Shown: positions 23,439 to 36,212, counted from the first letter of the stretch. The stretch is 64,000 bases of DNA from Nautilus pompilius (GCA_018389105.1 JACATO010001456.1:1-64000); one strand, 5' to 3'. Notes: generated by a model from the sequence alone, not told the origin. Numbers and translations: made by a program.

Positions 23439-26172
23439 TAACAACTAGCTCCCGATGTCTTTCCCTATCCTTGATATTTAATGTCAGGCAAACACCCCGT
23501 AAAGATAATCCTTTGGGGTTTTATGTCAGTCATTAAAGATAAAATAAACATGGCTTTTCATTCCAAAAAAAGAAAAAAAATGTGTAGAGCAATCCAAATG
23601 TGTACAGCTTAGTGCTTGTGTTTTCAGTCTTTATTTGTAAATCTCTGTTAGCTATGACCATCAGACATCGGTACCTCTGCTGCATTCTGCTGCACTATCA
23701 CCACAGTAACAGCTCATTTTGGTAGCATCCTTCTATGACACCGCAATCACCCTTGCTGCTACTTTGCACGACTCCGACTAGAGCTCGCATTTCTGCTCGA
23801 CTATCCACAGGAAATGCTGCTGAGAACACTAGATAAACAGAAGTAATAACTATTGAACTTAGGTCCCGCATCGCATCTACTAAAATAGGTTGCATCGTGT
23901 TTCCAGCTACTTGGGCTCAATACGCAGAGAAGCCGACACGTTCGCTCACGCTCATCCGAGCATTTACCAACGTGCTCTACTTTAGTCGGACCGCGTATCT
24001 TTGTTTTGAATATCTAGCAGACCTACCACAGACGTCTTTATCAATTGAGGAAGCTGTCTGTCACACGGAAGAAATCTCATCGCGGGTCTAAAAGCAGGTT
24101 CCCCCCACCATCTTTCAGTGAGCCGTGACTAAATCTATCTTCAATTCCCCAGAGCTCGTCCACTTGCTAGACGAGCGTGGCAGCTATCTCGATGGCGGCG
24201 TGAAATTACCAGATATCTTTTTGGATTTACTCGGGGAAAATGGAGAAAAATCGCAGAGAAACCAGAGAAAGACATCCTTTAGACACATTTGTCGCAATCG
24301 TTAATAAAGTAAATAAAGAGTAAAATGCTTTTAAAACTTCTGGTTTTTATAGATCCCTCCGCTCCGCTCTATATCGCTGACTGTTGAGCAATATGTTAAG
24401 TGCTGAATATTCCTCCGCCATTGTATGTTTGCTTCTTTTCTTTTAAAAAAAATGAGTCTTAAACAGACAAATGAACCAATTAGAGCGCAGTAAAAAATAT
24501 ATATATATACTGTATCCGTACAATGGAGTCTACGTGTTTGTTATATCTTTCTGGTTACGTATCGCATATCCAGCGAACGTTGCTTTAGCACCGCGAAAGT
24601 AGCCAGATCACTTAAGTCCGTCCGTCAGCCTCGACATCGCACTCAGCCAGCGCGTGCCCGTGGGAACACTTGCGCGCGAGTTTGGAGATGTTTGAGAGGA
24701 GATGCAATTCTGGAGTCGCGCCTTGTTCTAATAGGCGTGCTGTATTTTTTTTCTCTTTCTCACGCGTTTCCTAATTTGTTCCAAGGAGCGAGTTAAAAAC
24801 CATCAAAGTGAGAAGAGACGAACCAGATGCGTGCCACTGCTACGTTATAAATAACCGAACAGCAGTCGCCTTACTAATAATGAAATACATATTTGATATT
24901 TAAACACTTTAAGGGACACTTAAGTTCGCACATTTAACATATTGCTACCATGCACATCTCGGCTTTAATGCTGAATTAATAATCACGAACTGACAAAAGA
25001 CATGTAGGAGATAAGTGAACAAACGAGGTTATCTCTTTACTTTCAATTTAGCTTTTTCTGACGCAAGTGTTAAAAAGTTGTGGCCTCATTAACCCTTCCG
25101 ATCTAAAAATAATAATATTGGTAAGTTATTAGAAAAAAGGTTATTCTAATTACCGCATAAATTATGCCTGATTATTAACAGAAACAATTTGCATTAGTTC
25201 AAAAGCAAAATAAGTAAAGATTCGTCTTGATTTATAAAGGGAGTCGAACCCCAATCGATCTTTAGTAGTAAATGCCAAATAAATATGGACTTTACTTTTT
25301 TTACGAACGCAACAAATACGAGATTTAGTTAAACATGAAGTCTGCATAAAAATGAAATAAAATTGACTTGAATGGCGAAGCCGACAGGTCTGCAGACAGA
25401 CGGACATACTCGGTGGTAATAATGACAGGATGTTTGCTAAATATCTACTCTCTTGGTTTTTGTTTCTGCGGTAAATCCTACTGACTGTGTAGAAAGAGAG
25501 AAAACAGGAAATAGAAAGAAAGGAGAATAACTGTACAGATGCTTTTAGGTATACCAAATCCTGTGGTAAGGATGTTCATTAGGAAAAGTCATTAATGAGA
25601 ATCATTTAAATAGTTAATGTAAAGATGAGACTAGTTTTCGAGAGAACATCAAGGTTGGTAAGGTGTGCAACGTGGAGCCATTCCGTGAGATGCACGTGCC
25701 TGCCTGCCTCCTACAGGTGTAGAGAGAAAGCCAGACGCTCATAGCTCTCGCCTCATTATGTACAGCGCACCCCACCCGACCGAGTGGGAAGTTTTCGTTA
25801 ACGCTCCTGCAGGGTAAGGCGGCTGGGAAAGATTCTCGACTTGATCACAGGGCAAATCCGTAATTAGCCGACTCGTTTGGAAATCCACTTCGCTGATCAA
25901 GCGGAAGATCAAAGAGAGCGCGCACTTCAGAATAGGTGGGTTCGCGCTGCGCTGTCGTCTTCGCACTCACTCGGCGGACGACGAAGCGGAAGACCCGTCG
26001 CTGTGCAGAGAATCTTTCAGAGCCCTGTGTGTCGGGGCTGGGTGGTTATATTTGTACGCCTTACGGCTAGAACCAGTCAGTTCGAAGGGTTTCCTTATTA
26101 CCACCGGATGACGCAAAACAGATAATGTCTTTTCCCCACTGTCGGCTACGTCTTCCGAGATCAGTGAACACG
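23439..26172. other. Unassigned DNA with one secretory-like small ORF
   Basis: Most of this stretch shows nothing. On the minus strand at 23698-23895 a 65-codon frame has a hydrophobic N-terminal segment (SSIVITSVYLVFSAA) after a second Met, resembling a signal peptide. It ends soon after two cysteines (DCGVIEGC). No homologue is recognised, and a chance ORF is the default view. A single B-box-like GGTTCGACTCCC on the minus strand near 25237-25248 lacks an A box. Confidence 0.3.
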
Positions 26173-26676
26173 TGTTTGTGACGTCCATATCCCGTTTGCT
26201 TGCCGTCCAACTACTCGTGGCAGGAAAGTCCGACTGCTACACCATGTCTTAAAATAGTTTGCCAGCTCCGCATGGCCGGATACGGAAGGTTATAGCAGGC
26301 GTTTGTGACGTCATATCCCGTTTGCTTGCCGTCCAACTACTCGTGGCAGGAAAGTCCGACTGCTACACCATGTCTTAAAATAGTTTGCCAGCTCCGCATG
26401 GCCGGATACGGAAGGTTATAGCAGGCGTTTGTGACGTCATATCCCGTTTGCTTGCCGTCCAACTACTCGTGGCAGGAAAGTCCGACTGCTACACCATGTC
26501 TTAAAATAGTTTGCCAGCTCCGCATGGCCGGATACGGAAGGTTATAGCAGGCGTTTGTGACGTCATATCCCGTTTGCTTGCCGTCCAACTACTCGTGGCA
26601 GGAAAGTCCGACTGCTACACCATGTCTTAAAATAGTTTGCCAGCTCCGCATGGCCGGATACGGAAGGTTATAGCAC
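26173..26676. repeat. 126-bp satellite, four near-identical copies
   Basis: Units begin around 26178, 26305, 26431 and 26557, with periods of 127, 126 and 126 bp. Copies 2-4 look identical. Copy 1 has one extra C that breaks the palindrome TGACGTCA present in the other three. The near-identity points to recent amplification or active homogenisation. No open frame spans the array, and I see no hammerhead core (CTGATGA...GAAA) in either strand of the unit. Confidence 0.95.
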
Positions 26677-28203
26677 GCGCCGGCCCCAACTAATTCCGTT
26701 GTATTTGTTTTTCAAGTTAAAAAAAAAAGAAGAGAGATTACCGGGGGGGTCACAAAATGCACGACTGCTAATCGATAGAGAGAGAGAGAAAATCAGTCTG
26801 TTATGTTGGCTGATTTCCGGAAATTAACCGTATAAAAACCACTGAGTCAATTCCGTAATTACCACAGACTTTTTCGGATCTTCTGGGGTTAAAAGGAATA
26901 AAGAAAATGGACCAAACATCATCTCGTCTTTAATAGGCTGGGTCTCTGTGAATGTGTGGCCGGAGCAGACAATCGGACATCGTGTTGAGAGATTAGAGAA
27001 GTTTCTCACGGCGAGTTGCTGGTGATGTACGAGGTAAATTACAGAGGTTAGACCAGAATATTTACCACCACATCGGTTAATCGTGGTGTTTAGGGCAGCT
27101 ATAATTACCCAATTCGGTTAACACGTGTTTGAAAGGGAATTTTCTTGAAATATTTAAGTTTAAAAGTGTCTTGGCATCAATCAATTAGGCTGCTTTTTTT
27201 TAAAAAAAAAAGAAATGTCAAGGGTTTATAAGTTAAAGATAGTTAAGCCTAGATCGAATCCTTGTGTTAAAGGTGAGTTTTAGTTTAAATCGTCAACGGA
27301 CAGTCAACGAAGTTCGAGAGTAGCCACGGCAGAGATCAGTCGAATAGAAGCGCCAAATTACGGGGTGGTTATCTATCTCTGGTAGGCGGAAACGGTTTCT
27401 CGTGATCGTTTGAATGCTGACCGCAAACTGCAACAAGAATAACAGCGATTGTCACGGCATTAATGTCGAGGATTTATCGCGCTTGTCTATCCATGTCTCT
27501 CTGTAGCCGTGTTCACCAGTACATCTGTCTGGCTGTGCTCAAACCTGTTCTAACCCCCAGTCCGACAATGGCCAATAAAAACTCCGTACTCCGATATATC
27601 TGACTGCTCACATCTTTCTGTATTCCGACACACTTGTCTTGCTTATCCCGATACAAAAGCTCGTTATCCGATGCACTTATTACTGGTCAGTGCTTTGTAC
27701 GAACTTCTGTACCCTGACGCATCTGTTCTATTGCGCCGATATAGATCTCAGTACTCCGAAACAACCAACCTTGAATTCTCATGAATCTCTATACTTCGAT
27801 AATCTCTACACTCGAAAACGCCTATTTGAGATGGACGTCTTTATCACGACAACCCCAACCCGACAAACTTTCGCTTTCCGACTCATCTTCTGACGTAGTC
27901 TAAAGCATTTATAGTCAAGCGCACCTGTCAGTTTTGATGTCTATTTGATTTGGGGTGCAGTGGCCGAGCAAAAATAAATTATACCAGCTCTTCAGCTCTT
28001 AACAATAAACAATAAAAAAGACACCGTCTCTTGCCTGGCTTTTAACCCTTTCCTCTCCCCTCAGAAAATGCTCTCTATTGGAAGTAATCGTTAGAAAACA
28101 GAGATGTTTGGTCAAAGAATTATTGGCTCCATTTTAGTTGATTCAGATTGCAAGAGACCATCAAACGAAAAATCGAGTCCAGAAAAGTGGACGGAGAGAT
28201 AGA
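26677..28203. other. Unassigned DNA
   Basis: No feature is supported apart from A/T runs and a short (GA)n stretch near 26778. Open frames on either strand are short and unassigned. Confidence 0.45.
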
Positions 28204-28291
28204 TGGCAGTGGACCGATATAGGGACAGACTGGCAGTGGACCGATATAGGGACAGACTGGCAGTGGACCGATATAGGGATAGACTGGCAGT
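28204..28291. repeat. 27-bp minisatellite, three copies plus a partial
   Basis: Units start at 28204, 28231 and 28258, each beginning TGGCAGTGGACCGATATAGG, with a truncated fourth at 28285. The period is a multiple of three, so one frame reads WQWTDIGTD repeatedly. The flanks are short and unassigned, so I do not treat this as coding. Confidence 0.9.
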
Positions 28292-28643
28292 TAGGAAATA
28301 TCTTGGTTAATATCAATAAATATCTTAAATGTTGTTTAAGAACTTAGCGAAAAATATTTTGAAAAATAAATATTAGTTTAAATTAAATAATTTAGAAATG
28401 TAATTTGGCTTTTCAAAAGTCATAACCCAAGAGAGCACAACGTCTATCATCACCTGACATCGACTGGACGAAAAACCACCCGCCAGAGTTTTCTGAATCT
28501 TGTTTTGAGAAGAAAATCGCAAGTTTGACGGCGACAGATTCATTGTTTAAAGGGCTACGAATATTTAGAAAAATACTACTTGTAAGTAAAAGAACCGCTT
28601 ACTTGATTTGGAGGTTTACAGGTAACAACAACAACAGCGCGAT

Positions 28644-28860
28644 TTGATCGCGAGGAAACCGGACTCGCAGAGCTACATGTCCGGGCCACATTTCGATCAT
28701 CAGCTGGACTTGTATGGCGACATTAACGACGACGACATCAAACGGATGGTTTGCCTCGCCACAGATCTCGTAAAATATTCGGGCGGTGGCGAAAGTGGCT
28801 TTTGTTCGCTGAGGATGCGTCAAAATTTGTACCTGTTTACGTCAGCAGATCTAAGAACCA
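28644..28860 (+). CDS. Weak candidate coding exon
   Basis: One frame is open here and has a protein-like acidic stretch after an internal Met at 28677 (MSGPHFDHQLDLYGD, then INDDDIKRM). The segment ends at AACCAG|GTGAGT, a strong splice donor at 28860/28861. A second frame becomes more protein-like towards the 3' end (WRKWLLFAEDASKFVP, then VYVSRSKNQ) and runs into the same donor. So either the true frame is uncertain or an indel is present. I do not recognise a family, the Met context is weak, and no partner exon is visible. A chance ORF beside a chance donor remains possible. Confidence 0.22.
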
Positions 28861-28869
28861 GGTGAGTGA

Positions 28870-31800
28870 GCATCAGCAGCAATCTGAACAGGTGAAAGAC
28901 TTATTGGGTGGAGTATTCTTAAAAGTAAAATATCGGTCGGAAAAATTTTTTTAAAACAAACAGCTGCGTTAATTTTTATGCTTAAATATATATTTTTTTT
29001 AAATTGAAGAATTAAAAAATAATAAATGAATAATTACGATAATTTTTAAAATGTATTGATTTTGCTCTTATTAAAATATAATAAGATGTAGATGTAAAAA
29101 AGGTCTTTGCTGAAATCGTTCAAGTTTCCGTCCGCTTACCTGAGACGATTAAAGCAGTGTTGCAGCGACAAATGCTTACCTTTGTTTTGTTTCCTATACC
29201 TGGTGTGTCGATCATTGGCGTTGGATGATGAAAAAGAGAAATCCTTCGTTCTAAGAGAAGATATTCGGGGGCCAGGTGTCAATAAATAAACACTGTCTCA
29301 CTGTATGACAACAACCTTCAGCAGTCCATACCTGTCCAGCGATTCTTATGGCGCAATACCATATCGCCAACATTCATCCTGCAATTAAAGAAAACCAAGG
29401 TGTGACATTTGTCCAACGGCAAAACGACGCGCACAGAACGAAAACCTCTGAAGATAGGTGCTCAACCGATTACCTGTTTACAAGCAGAGCGCCATAGGTA
29501 TCGAGAGAGATATTGGATAGGTGTTCATAGCGAAGCTATATTATACCCATTCGATGTCGAATGTTAGTTCTGCTGCAGTAGGTTTAAATGAACATTGACA
29601 ATCTAGAGTGACCCCCCGACCCCACTTCGTTGGTTTTATTTACCTTCTACAGCCTACATCTTATGAAAAAAACTCCTGATGACTCATCCTTTTCTTACCC
29701 GAAATAAAGACAGCTTCTCTCCCCCACCTTGAAGTTTAGTCATCTTAAAATATCTTTCAGATTTCCGAGAAAGCTATGTAAATAATTATATGAAAATTTT
29801 GCCTAATTAAAATAACGTAATTATTATAACCGACTCGTCCCCTTTTTAATAAAAGTAGGTCTTTTAAAGTTCGGTTTATTGCTGGCACCACGTGGCTTGT
29901 TTAAGACAGGCATATTTCAAACTAGTTAGTTAATGCTATCACAACAATGTGGAGATTTCCATTTAGGGCACCTTTCGATAACTCTTTCAAACCGAGATTT
30001 TACTTCGAGTCAACCAAGCGTTCAGTCTGCGTTTGGTAAGAAATACAGGAACTTTTAATGTCTAGTGAGAGGAGAGGCTGGCAATTAGCACGCGAAGGTT
30101 CCCACCTGCGAAACTTCTGCCCCGAAGCATTTCTGTCCGATCGATCATTTCAATCTGCGCTTTACACTGAATAAACTCTGTTCCCTTGTGGTTCCTTTCA
30201 TTTGTGTTTCTTGGTTCAGCCTTTTAGTCCAGTTATTCTAGGAAAACAAGATACTGCTATGGCTCGCTACATAGGAAAGGGAATCTGAGCTTTTATTAAC
30301 AGACAAGCGGAAGTGATTCCAAACGCAGCTTCTGTCTCAAATAGTCGTAGCATCAGTTCTCGCGACTTTAATGTTTATTTCTGCAAAGGAATGGAATATA
30401 TTTCCGGCGATGGTTAATACACGGTGTTGTCCACGAGGCACGAGTCTTGAATAAGCCAAAAATGACTTCCTGTTTTATTGTAATAACATAACCAAATACA
30501 CGCGCCACTCTAGGCTATATGGTTCGCACAGCGCGGCTTAGCAGACAACAGATTGGATCTGCCAGGGACCGTGTGTAGCTAAGTAAGGACAACAACAGCG
30601 AGACAAAGGAAGCGTCTATTCCTTTTTGATCGGATGAGATGTTTGGAGCTACCATGTCTCTTGAGATCGGATGCCGGTCTTAAAGAAATCTCTCTTAAGT
30701 AGTTTTAAAAAAAAAACTGGAGATTCGCCAACCAGCCAATAGTAATCGCCGCTTCGCAAATTCGCATCCCTAATATATTATAATATAGTAATCGCTCGCG
30801 ACCGTAAACAACCATTGATAGGTAACAGAATTTTTAAAAATTTAAAAAAAAAAAAAAAACAAGAAGGAACTTCCACTTGAGAAAAGCTACGAGTAAAAGT
30901 AAAGCCACTTTTTTTGGAATTGTAGTTAGGTAGATAGCCGTTAAGAGAAACTCTTTTTTTGTCTCTACTGTGGGAGAGTTCCAGCGAGAGATGTAAGTCA
31001 CGTCACCAGCCGCCATGCCATCAGCGTCACACACGCCAACGGACCGTGAAATAGAACTCCAGTCTACTTTCGCTTTCGTCGAGGATTTGATGCATTCCCT
31101 ACTTTCTAATTACAGAACAGCTGTTGCTAACGAAAACATCTAGAACAAAAACTATAATAGGAAACATTGCACTCCGACGAAATCAAAACAAAAAGAACTG
31201 TAAAACATTGTAAAAGAGCCTGCCGTCGTGGTCCAGTTAAAATTCGTTTCGGAACGGGTAAGAAGAACAAGTCGGGGAATCGGATAACTAACAGATAGTC
31301 TACACTGACGCGATGCCAACAGACAAGAACGATGCTTCTGGTCGTCTGCCGCCAAATTCCCTTCTTCCCTGATCGACCAGTTAATTATCCGGCTACATCC
31401 TCCGGTCCAGTACCGGCCGACAGCTGTAACCGCGGAATAGACAACGTATGTCCGTAAACAATGCAGACGTGATAATTGTCTTGAGCGAAAATAATTTCCT
31501 TTTAATTTTTTTTTTTAAATTGTTGCTTTCGGACAACAGCTTGACCCTTTGTGTGTGTGTGTGTGGGTTGGTGGGTAGAAATCGTCATAGCTGGTGGTGC
31601 ACAGCTGTTGTTATTTTTTAAAAAAATAATTATCTCCGAGTCAGTGCCAGCTATATGTTACCGAGCTCCCATACATTAGCTGTGTGGAACTCAACACTAA
31701 TTAAACATCGCTTATTTAACCTTATATTAAGAATATTAAAAACTTTTCCCCATTTTAACAAAATGTTTTAAAAAAGATTAATTGAAAGAAGCAAATAATA

Positions 31801-32361
31801 TGTTTTTCTGCGAATTTGTATCTTACTTCGAATATCATTCCACGATGGTGTCCAGCTTACGAGACGAGTTCTCCGAGACAGAAGTCACCTGATCTTTCTC
31901 CGTCACTAAGAAACAACGGCGATCACGTGATAGGCCAACCGCATCGCAGAACGACAGGAACTGCAGACTCTGGAGCTTAGAAATTGTGAGGTCTTTCTAT
32001 TGCAGACCTAAAGTCAAGCCACCTTTTTGACAGTGCAATTGTAGAGGAATGCATCCGAGTTTATTTCAACTCATTGAAGAGTTAGGGTTCTTTCAATTTC
32101 AGTAAATTTTTTGAGTAAATCTATTTTCAGTTTATCTACGAACTTTATGGTCATAATCTGGGCAGCAAAGGGTTTACATCATGACGTATTTTAGCTGGAT
32201 AAGTGGATATGATTCCCCGCCCTTTTTAATCTTTTTTTTTCAAAGGCGGAGCAGTTTCAGAATTTCTTTTTCGGTACGTGCGACGATGGAGACAAATTTT
32301 GGTTAGAATATGTATCCCCCACATTAAACTAATAGTGTTTGCATATCGTTAAGTGGCCAAG
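28870..32361. other. Unassigned AT-rich DNA
   Basis: No gene or transposon signature is visible. Homopolymer A runs occur near 30845, and a (GT)n run at 31545-31565. Open frames here are short and overlap on both strands. Confidence 0.45.
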
Positions 32362-32592
32362 ATGGGGGAGGCGGAAAAGTCTCCCAGGAGCGTTGAACAA
32401 ACACTGATCTTGAGTGCAGCCCAGGCTATGTTTGATTTGCGTTCTGAAAAGGAAAAGGAACTTGAAATACCAGACTGCACCCAGATGTCGCTTATTTGTC
32501 GGCTACGTGAGAGTAAGAGTTTGTTTCAGAGATGCGGCAGAACACCTGCGGCAGGTGACAGAAGAGGCGGGAGAGCACAAAAGCATTACTAG
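32362..32592 (+). CDS. Weak candidate first coding exon, possibly with an indel
   Basis: The ATG at 32362 lies in a good context (CCAAGATGG) just after an in-frame TAA at 32350. It opens a charged, protein-like frame (MGEAEKSPRSVEQTLILSAA). From about 32510 another frame looks more natural (CFRDAAEHLRQVTEEAGEH). That frame reaches AG|GTAATC at 32592/32593, a possible splice donor, whereas the first frame ends at a TAG at 32590-32592. A one-base indel near 32500, or a short unusual join, would explain the switch. I do not recognise a family. The region is less AT-rich than its surroundings, which slightly supports coding. Confidence 0.28.
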   Translation: MGEAEKSPRSVEQTLILSAAQAMFDLRSEKEKELEIPDCTQMSLICRLRESKSLFQRCGRTPAAGDRRGGRAQKHY

Positions 32593-33201
32593 GTAATCTA
32601 TCACGATTAAACGAATCCCAACGCTTTACCTACAAAAAACTATGCCAACAAATGTCTTTCGTATATACTGCGCATTCGTCGGATTTTGAAATGTATATGA
32701 AAATCAAGTTTTTCTTTTTGTCAAACTGAGTAACGCGTTGCTAACTGAATTTATAACATTATCAGAGAAAAAAACATTTCTTGGAACATTTGAAAACCTT
32801 CTGTAAAATATATATAATTAATTAATATTTTAGATTTTGTCATCATTTCCATTTAAAAAGTGCTCCGTACCAGTGATTATGACAAGCAGTGTATGGCGCC
32901 CAAGAATTAATCTGACAAACAGGATACTGAAGATGTAGGGTCTAAAAATTATTATTGTAAAAATATCTAAATAATAGACCACGGTATAAAATAATACAAA
33001 AGCTACTTTTTATAATTAAATAATTTTTCCGCGGATATCTGCATCCTCAGTCATTTTAATTGACGTCATTGCTGCAAAGCCAAGATTTCATACGATGATG
33101 ATGGAGAATTCAAAAAAAGCATCATAAATGTTTTTTTTAAACGCGCCATTTTTTTGCAGTTATCAGGAATGTGGCATCTTAACGGCTAAAGGTTAAAAAC
33201 A

Positions 33202-33202
33202 C

Positions 33203-33245
<43 letters not shown>

Positions 33246-33471
33246 AGAGATGGGGAGAGGAAGAGAGAGAGAGATGGGGAGAGGAAGAGAGAGAGAGATG
33301 GGGAGGAGGGAGAGAGAGAGATGGAGAGAGCGAGAGAGAGAGAGAGAGAGAGAGAGATGGGGAGAGGGAGAGAGAGAGAGAGAGGGGAGAGAGAGAGATG
33401 GGGAGAGATGGGAGAGCTGGGGAGGAGGGAGAGAGAGAGAGAGAGCGATGGGAGAGGGAGAGAGAGAGAGA
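33202..33471. repeat. (GA)n microsatellite with GATGGGGAGAGG units
   Basis: Nearly pure purine on the plus strand, with repeating GAGAGA and GATGGGGAGAG motifs. The long open frames on both strands (Arg/Glu or Leu/Ser-rich) are repeat artefacts. Confidence 0.95.
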
Positions 33472-35620
33472 TTCATATTTTTTCAATATGAACGATAATT
33501 TTTTAAAAATTATATCTAATAGTATTTTTTGTTTCCATTCTTCTTTTTTGTATTGTAAATATTCATTAGTTTATTACCTGAATTCTCCTCTGATGGTGAT
33601 CCCATTGCTCTTTACTGTTAATCATTACCATTCTCCTGAAAGATATTTTTGATATCTTTTCTGATTTTACTCTTAAGAATGAGCCATCACTTTTATAAAA
33701 TAATATGAATTAGTTAAATATCAGCTTACTATAAAATACCTCCACCCTACTTTGATTTCTTTTGTTCGTATAAGAAAAATATCTTTTAAATATTAAATTC
33801 GGACAAATTCCGAGATTAATCGATTCTATTGCTATTGATGTAACTTAGGGAAAAAATATCAGTGTAGAAAAGATGCCGAAAGTCTTATTGGTTGTATTTT
33901 ATTTAAAGGGAATTATGTGCTAATTGTAATTATGGTGGCTATCGTATACATTCTAAACCTTGTGATGAACATCGAAGAGTTAAAGATACCGTTCTCTCCT
34001 CGATTTTTCTGAACTACTGTCAAAATATCCGCTATTCTAGCGTGCGGCAGGGGGGTGTTTTGTTCCTTTTATCCGCTATTCTAGCGTGCGGCAGCGAGGT
34101 GTTTTGTTCCTTTTAGACCAAGGTTAGCGTCAATTTTCTTCAACCCAACTACCTGTGTTCCGTGCGTACCTACAAAAAGCCGGTTGGTTAGGGGGGGGAC
34201 AGAATTCTAAAGTAAATAGCAGCCTGAAAATCCTTCGCGACCAAGGAAGTGTGGAGAAGTCGTCTTTGGAGGATCATGCGAACCAAAGACGAATATACGG
34301 GGGTAGAAAGACCTTAAGCGCTGACCGTGAAGCGATTTCGGTAAAGAGAACGTCGCTGGGAAACGTGGTTCCGTATCGTGTCAAATTCAGAGTTCATTTC
34401 CGGGTGACGTCATTCATACCCGTATTAAAACGTTCAACCGCCATGAAGAGAATTCCTTTAGGGATCAGGGATAATAATTCTTAAATGAAAGTTTTAAACG
34501 CAGCCGTAGTTTGAGCTGAGCGTCTCCTCCCATTGATACACAGTAGATTGTAAGCGTTCGAGGCAACCGGGTTAATTATTATTATCGACTCGCTGTTTGT
34601 TTAGATGGCGGTGGTAGGGCAGCACCCTCTGAACATCGGGTTGGTCGGTTATGAATTCCTGCCACCGATGATGACTATTTCCACCGCGCCTCATCCCTTT
34701 TAAGGACTACAAACTGGATCTCTGGCGAATTGCCGTCTACTACTACAACACGCGGGTTCATCTCGCGCCCCAGATCTCTCGGCAAAATGAGACCGGGAAG
34801 TTCCACCTCTGCCGTAGTCTGAACCCAGGTGAGATGAGCTCGGAATCAGCATCGATGGAAATATCGCTGCTTCGGCTAAAGTTCGCTGAACGGGGGTCCG
34901 TTTGTCCCGTCTGTCTCTGAAGCGCCTCCACCTGTAACTGAGATGTAAACCAGGCACCGGTTATTTTCAGCTCTGGCTGGGCTTTTATTCGAAACTTATG
35001 GCGGGGGGGGAGCACCCTAACCCTCCCCCGACCAAGAAAAAGGTTGTTCTTTTAGTTTTACAGGTGTAGGAAGTAGAAAATCTGCTGACAAGCGGGTGCA
35101 GATGTTCGTAAAAGATTAGAAACAAATGCGATCGATTTATTAGGGTTCAGATTTGTAGGGATGGACGTCTCCGCAGCGACGACAGATGAGGCGTATTAAC
35201 CGGACGGGAGGGGTACAAACAACAAAAGAAAACAGTTTTGCTCGGTCGAGAGGCCATTTTCTACGCGAAAAAAAGAAAATGGCTTCTGCTTGTTGGTAAT
35301 AAATCTCCGCTGGCTGAACGAAATAAAAACGGAAGGAATCTTCGAGAACGAGGTATGAATTTATTTTCGAGAGCCGCTCACGGGAGGGCTACACTGTAGG
35401 CAAACACGGGCACGCACGCGATTCTGAAATCCGGCGAAATATCGGGATACCGAGCGGCTGATTAGGGGCTCAGTTTCTCTATGCAGAACGGCGCCGGCAC
35501 AACGCGAGCCCGTCGCTTGTTTAATGAGCTGACTCCGTTAAATAGCCATGATGAGGAAGCCGAGCAAGGAAAGCTTCGATTTGGAAAAGAAAAATCAATG
35601 TTCGCCATCGGTAACACAAC

Positions 35621-35628
<8 letters not shown>
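33472..35628. other. Unassigned DNA with a tandem 44-bp duplication
   Basis: The first part is AT-rich and featureless. From about 34.1 to 35.5 kb the sequence is richer in GC and CpG, with a TGACGTCA palindrome at 34405. No exon is recognisable in the overlapping open frames. Confidence 0.4.
34027..34114. repeat. 44-bp tandem duplication
   Basis: The units at 34027-34070 and 34071-34114 both begin ATCCGCTATTCTAGCGTGCG and end GTGTTTTGTTCCTTTT. They differ at about two positions, in the G-rich middle. Confidence 0.9.
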
Positions 35629-35656
<28 letters not shown>

Positions 35657-35671
35657 AGTAGAGAGAGAGAT
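35629..35671. repeat. (GA)n microsatellite
   Basis: A short GAGAGA run. A TGACGTCA palindrome lies just downstream at 35703-35710. Confidence 0.9.
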
Positions 35672-36051
35672 TCCGTCTCCCCCCGTTGTCGTTCTTTGTA
35701 AATGACGTCAATGAAGTAATTTAGGCTCTCTAAGGCTATTACTTATAGACGCAAAAGTTGATATGTAAATACAAGCCGGAAGACTGCGCAGTTGGATACT
35801 TGGCTGTTATTGCATACATATTTTACAGCCCGGTCTTTCCAACGGAGCCGTCAGGGTATTATGCTACCTATCGGACGCATTTTGTCTTCCAACGCAATTA
35901 ACGAGAGTATAAATGGCTTTAACAAAAAATTATGTCTAGACTCGTGGGACGTTATATTTGCCAGAAGCTTGTTGGCTTAGCAATAGCTGAATGAAACAAT
36001 ACATTTTTTAAAAAAAAAATATAATGATGGCTGTTTTTATTTCATAAATTA

Positions 36052-36056
<5 letters not shown>

Positions 36057-36097
<41 letters not shown>

Positions 36098-36212
36098 GCC
36101 AATACAGAGAAAGAGATGATGCCAGTACACAGGGGATATGACGTCAGTACAGAGAGAGAGATGACGTCAGTACAGAGAGAGATGACGTCAGTACAGAGAG
36201 AGAGAGAGAGAT
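36057..36212. repeat. (GA)n tract with TGACGTCAGTACAG units
   Basis: A pure GA run (36057-36092) passes into about five units of the form GAGATGACGTCAGTACAG. The first two carry altered palindromes (TGACGCCA, TGATGCCA) and the last three a perfect TGACGTCA. The same unit builds the larger array at 45.2-46.1 kb, so the two loci belong to one repeat family. Confidence 0.9.

Noticed and set aside
25227-25260. Isolated tRNA-like B box GGTTCGACTCCC on the minus strand
   Set aside because: There is no A box at a suitable distance and no tRNA fold, so it is likely chance.
26173-26676. Possible hammerhead-ribozyme satellite
   Set aside because: Neither strand of the 126-bp unit contains the CTGATGA core with a matching GAAA.
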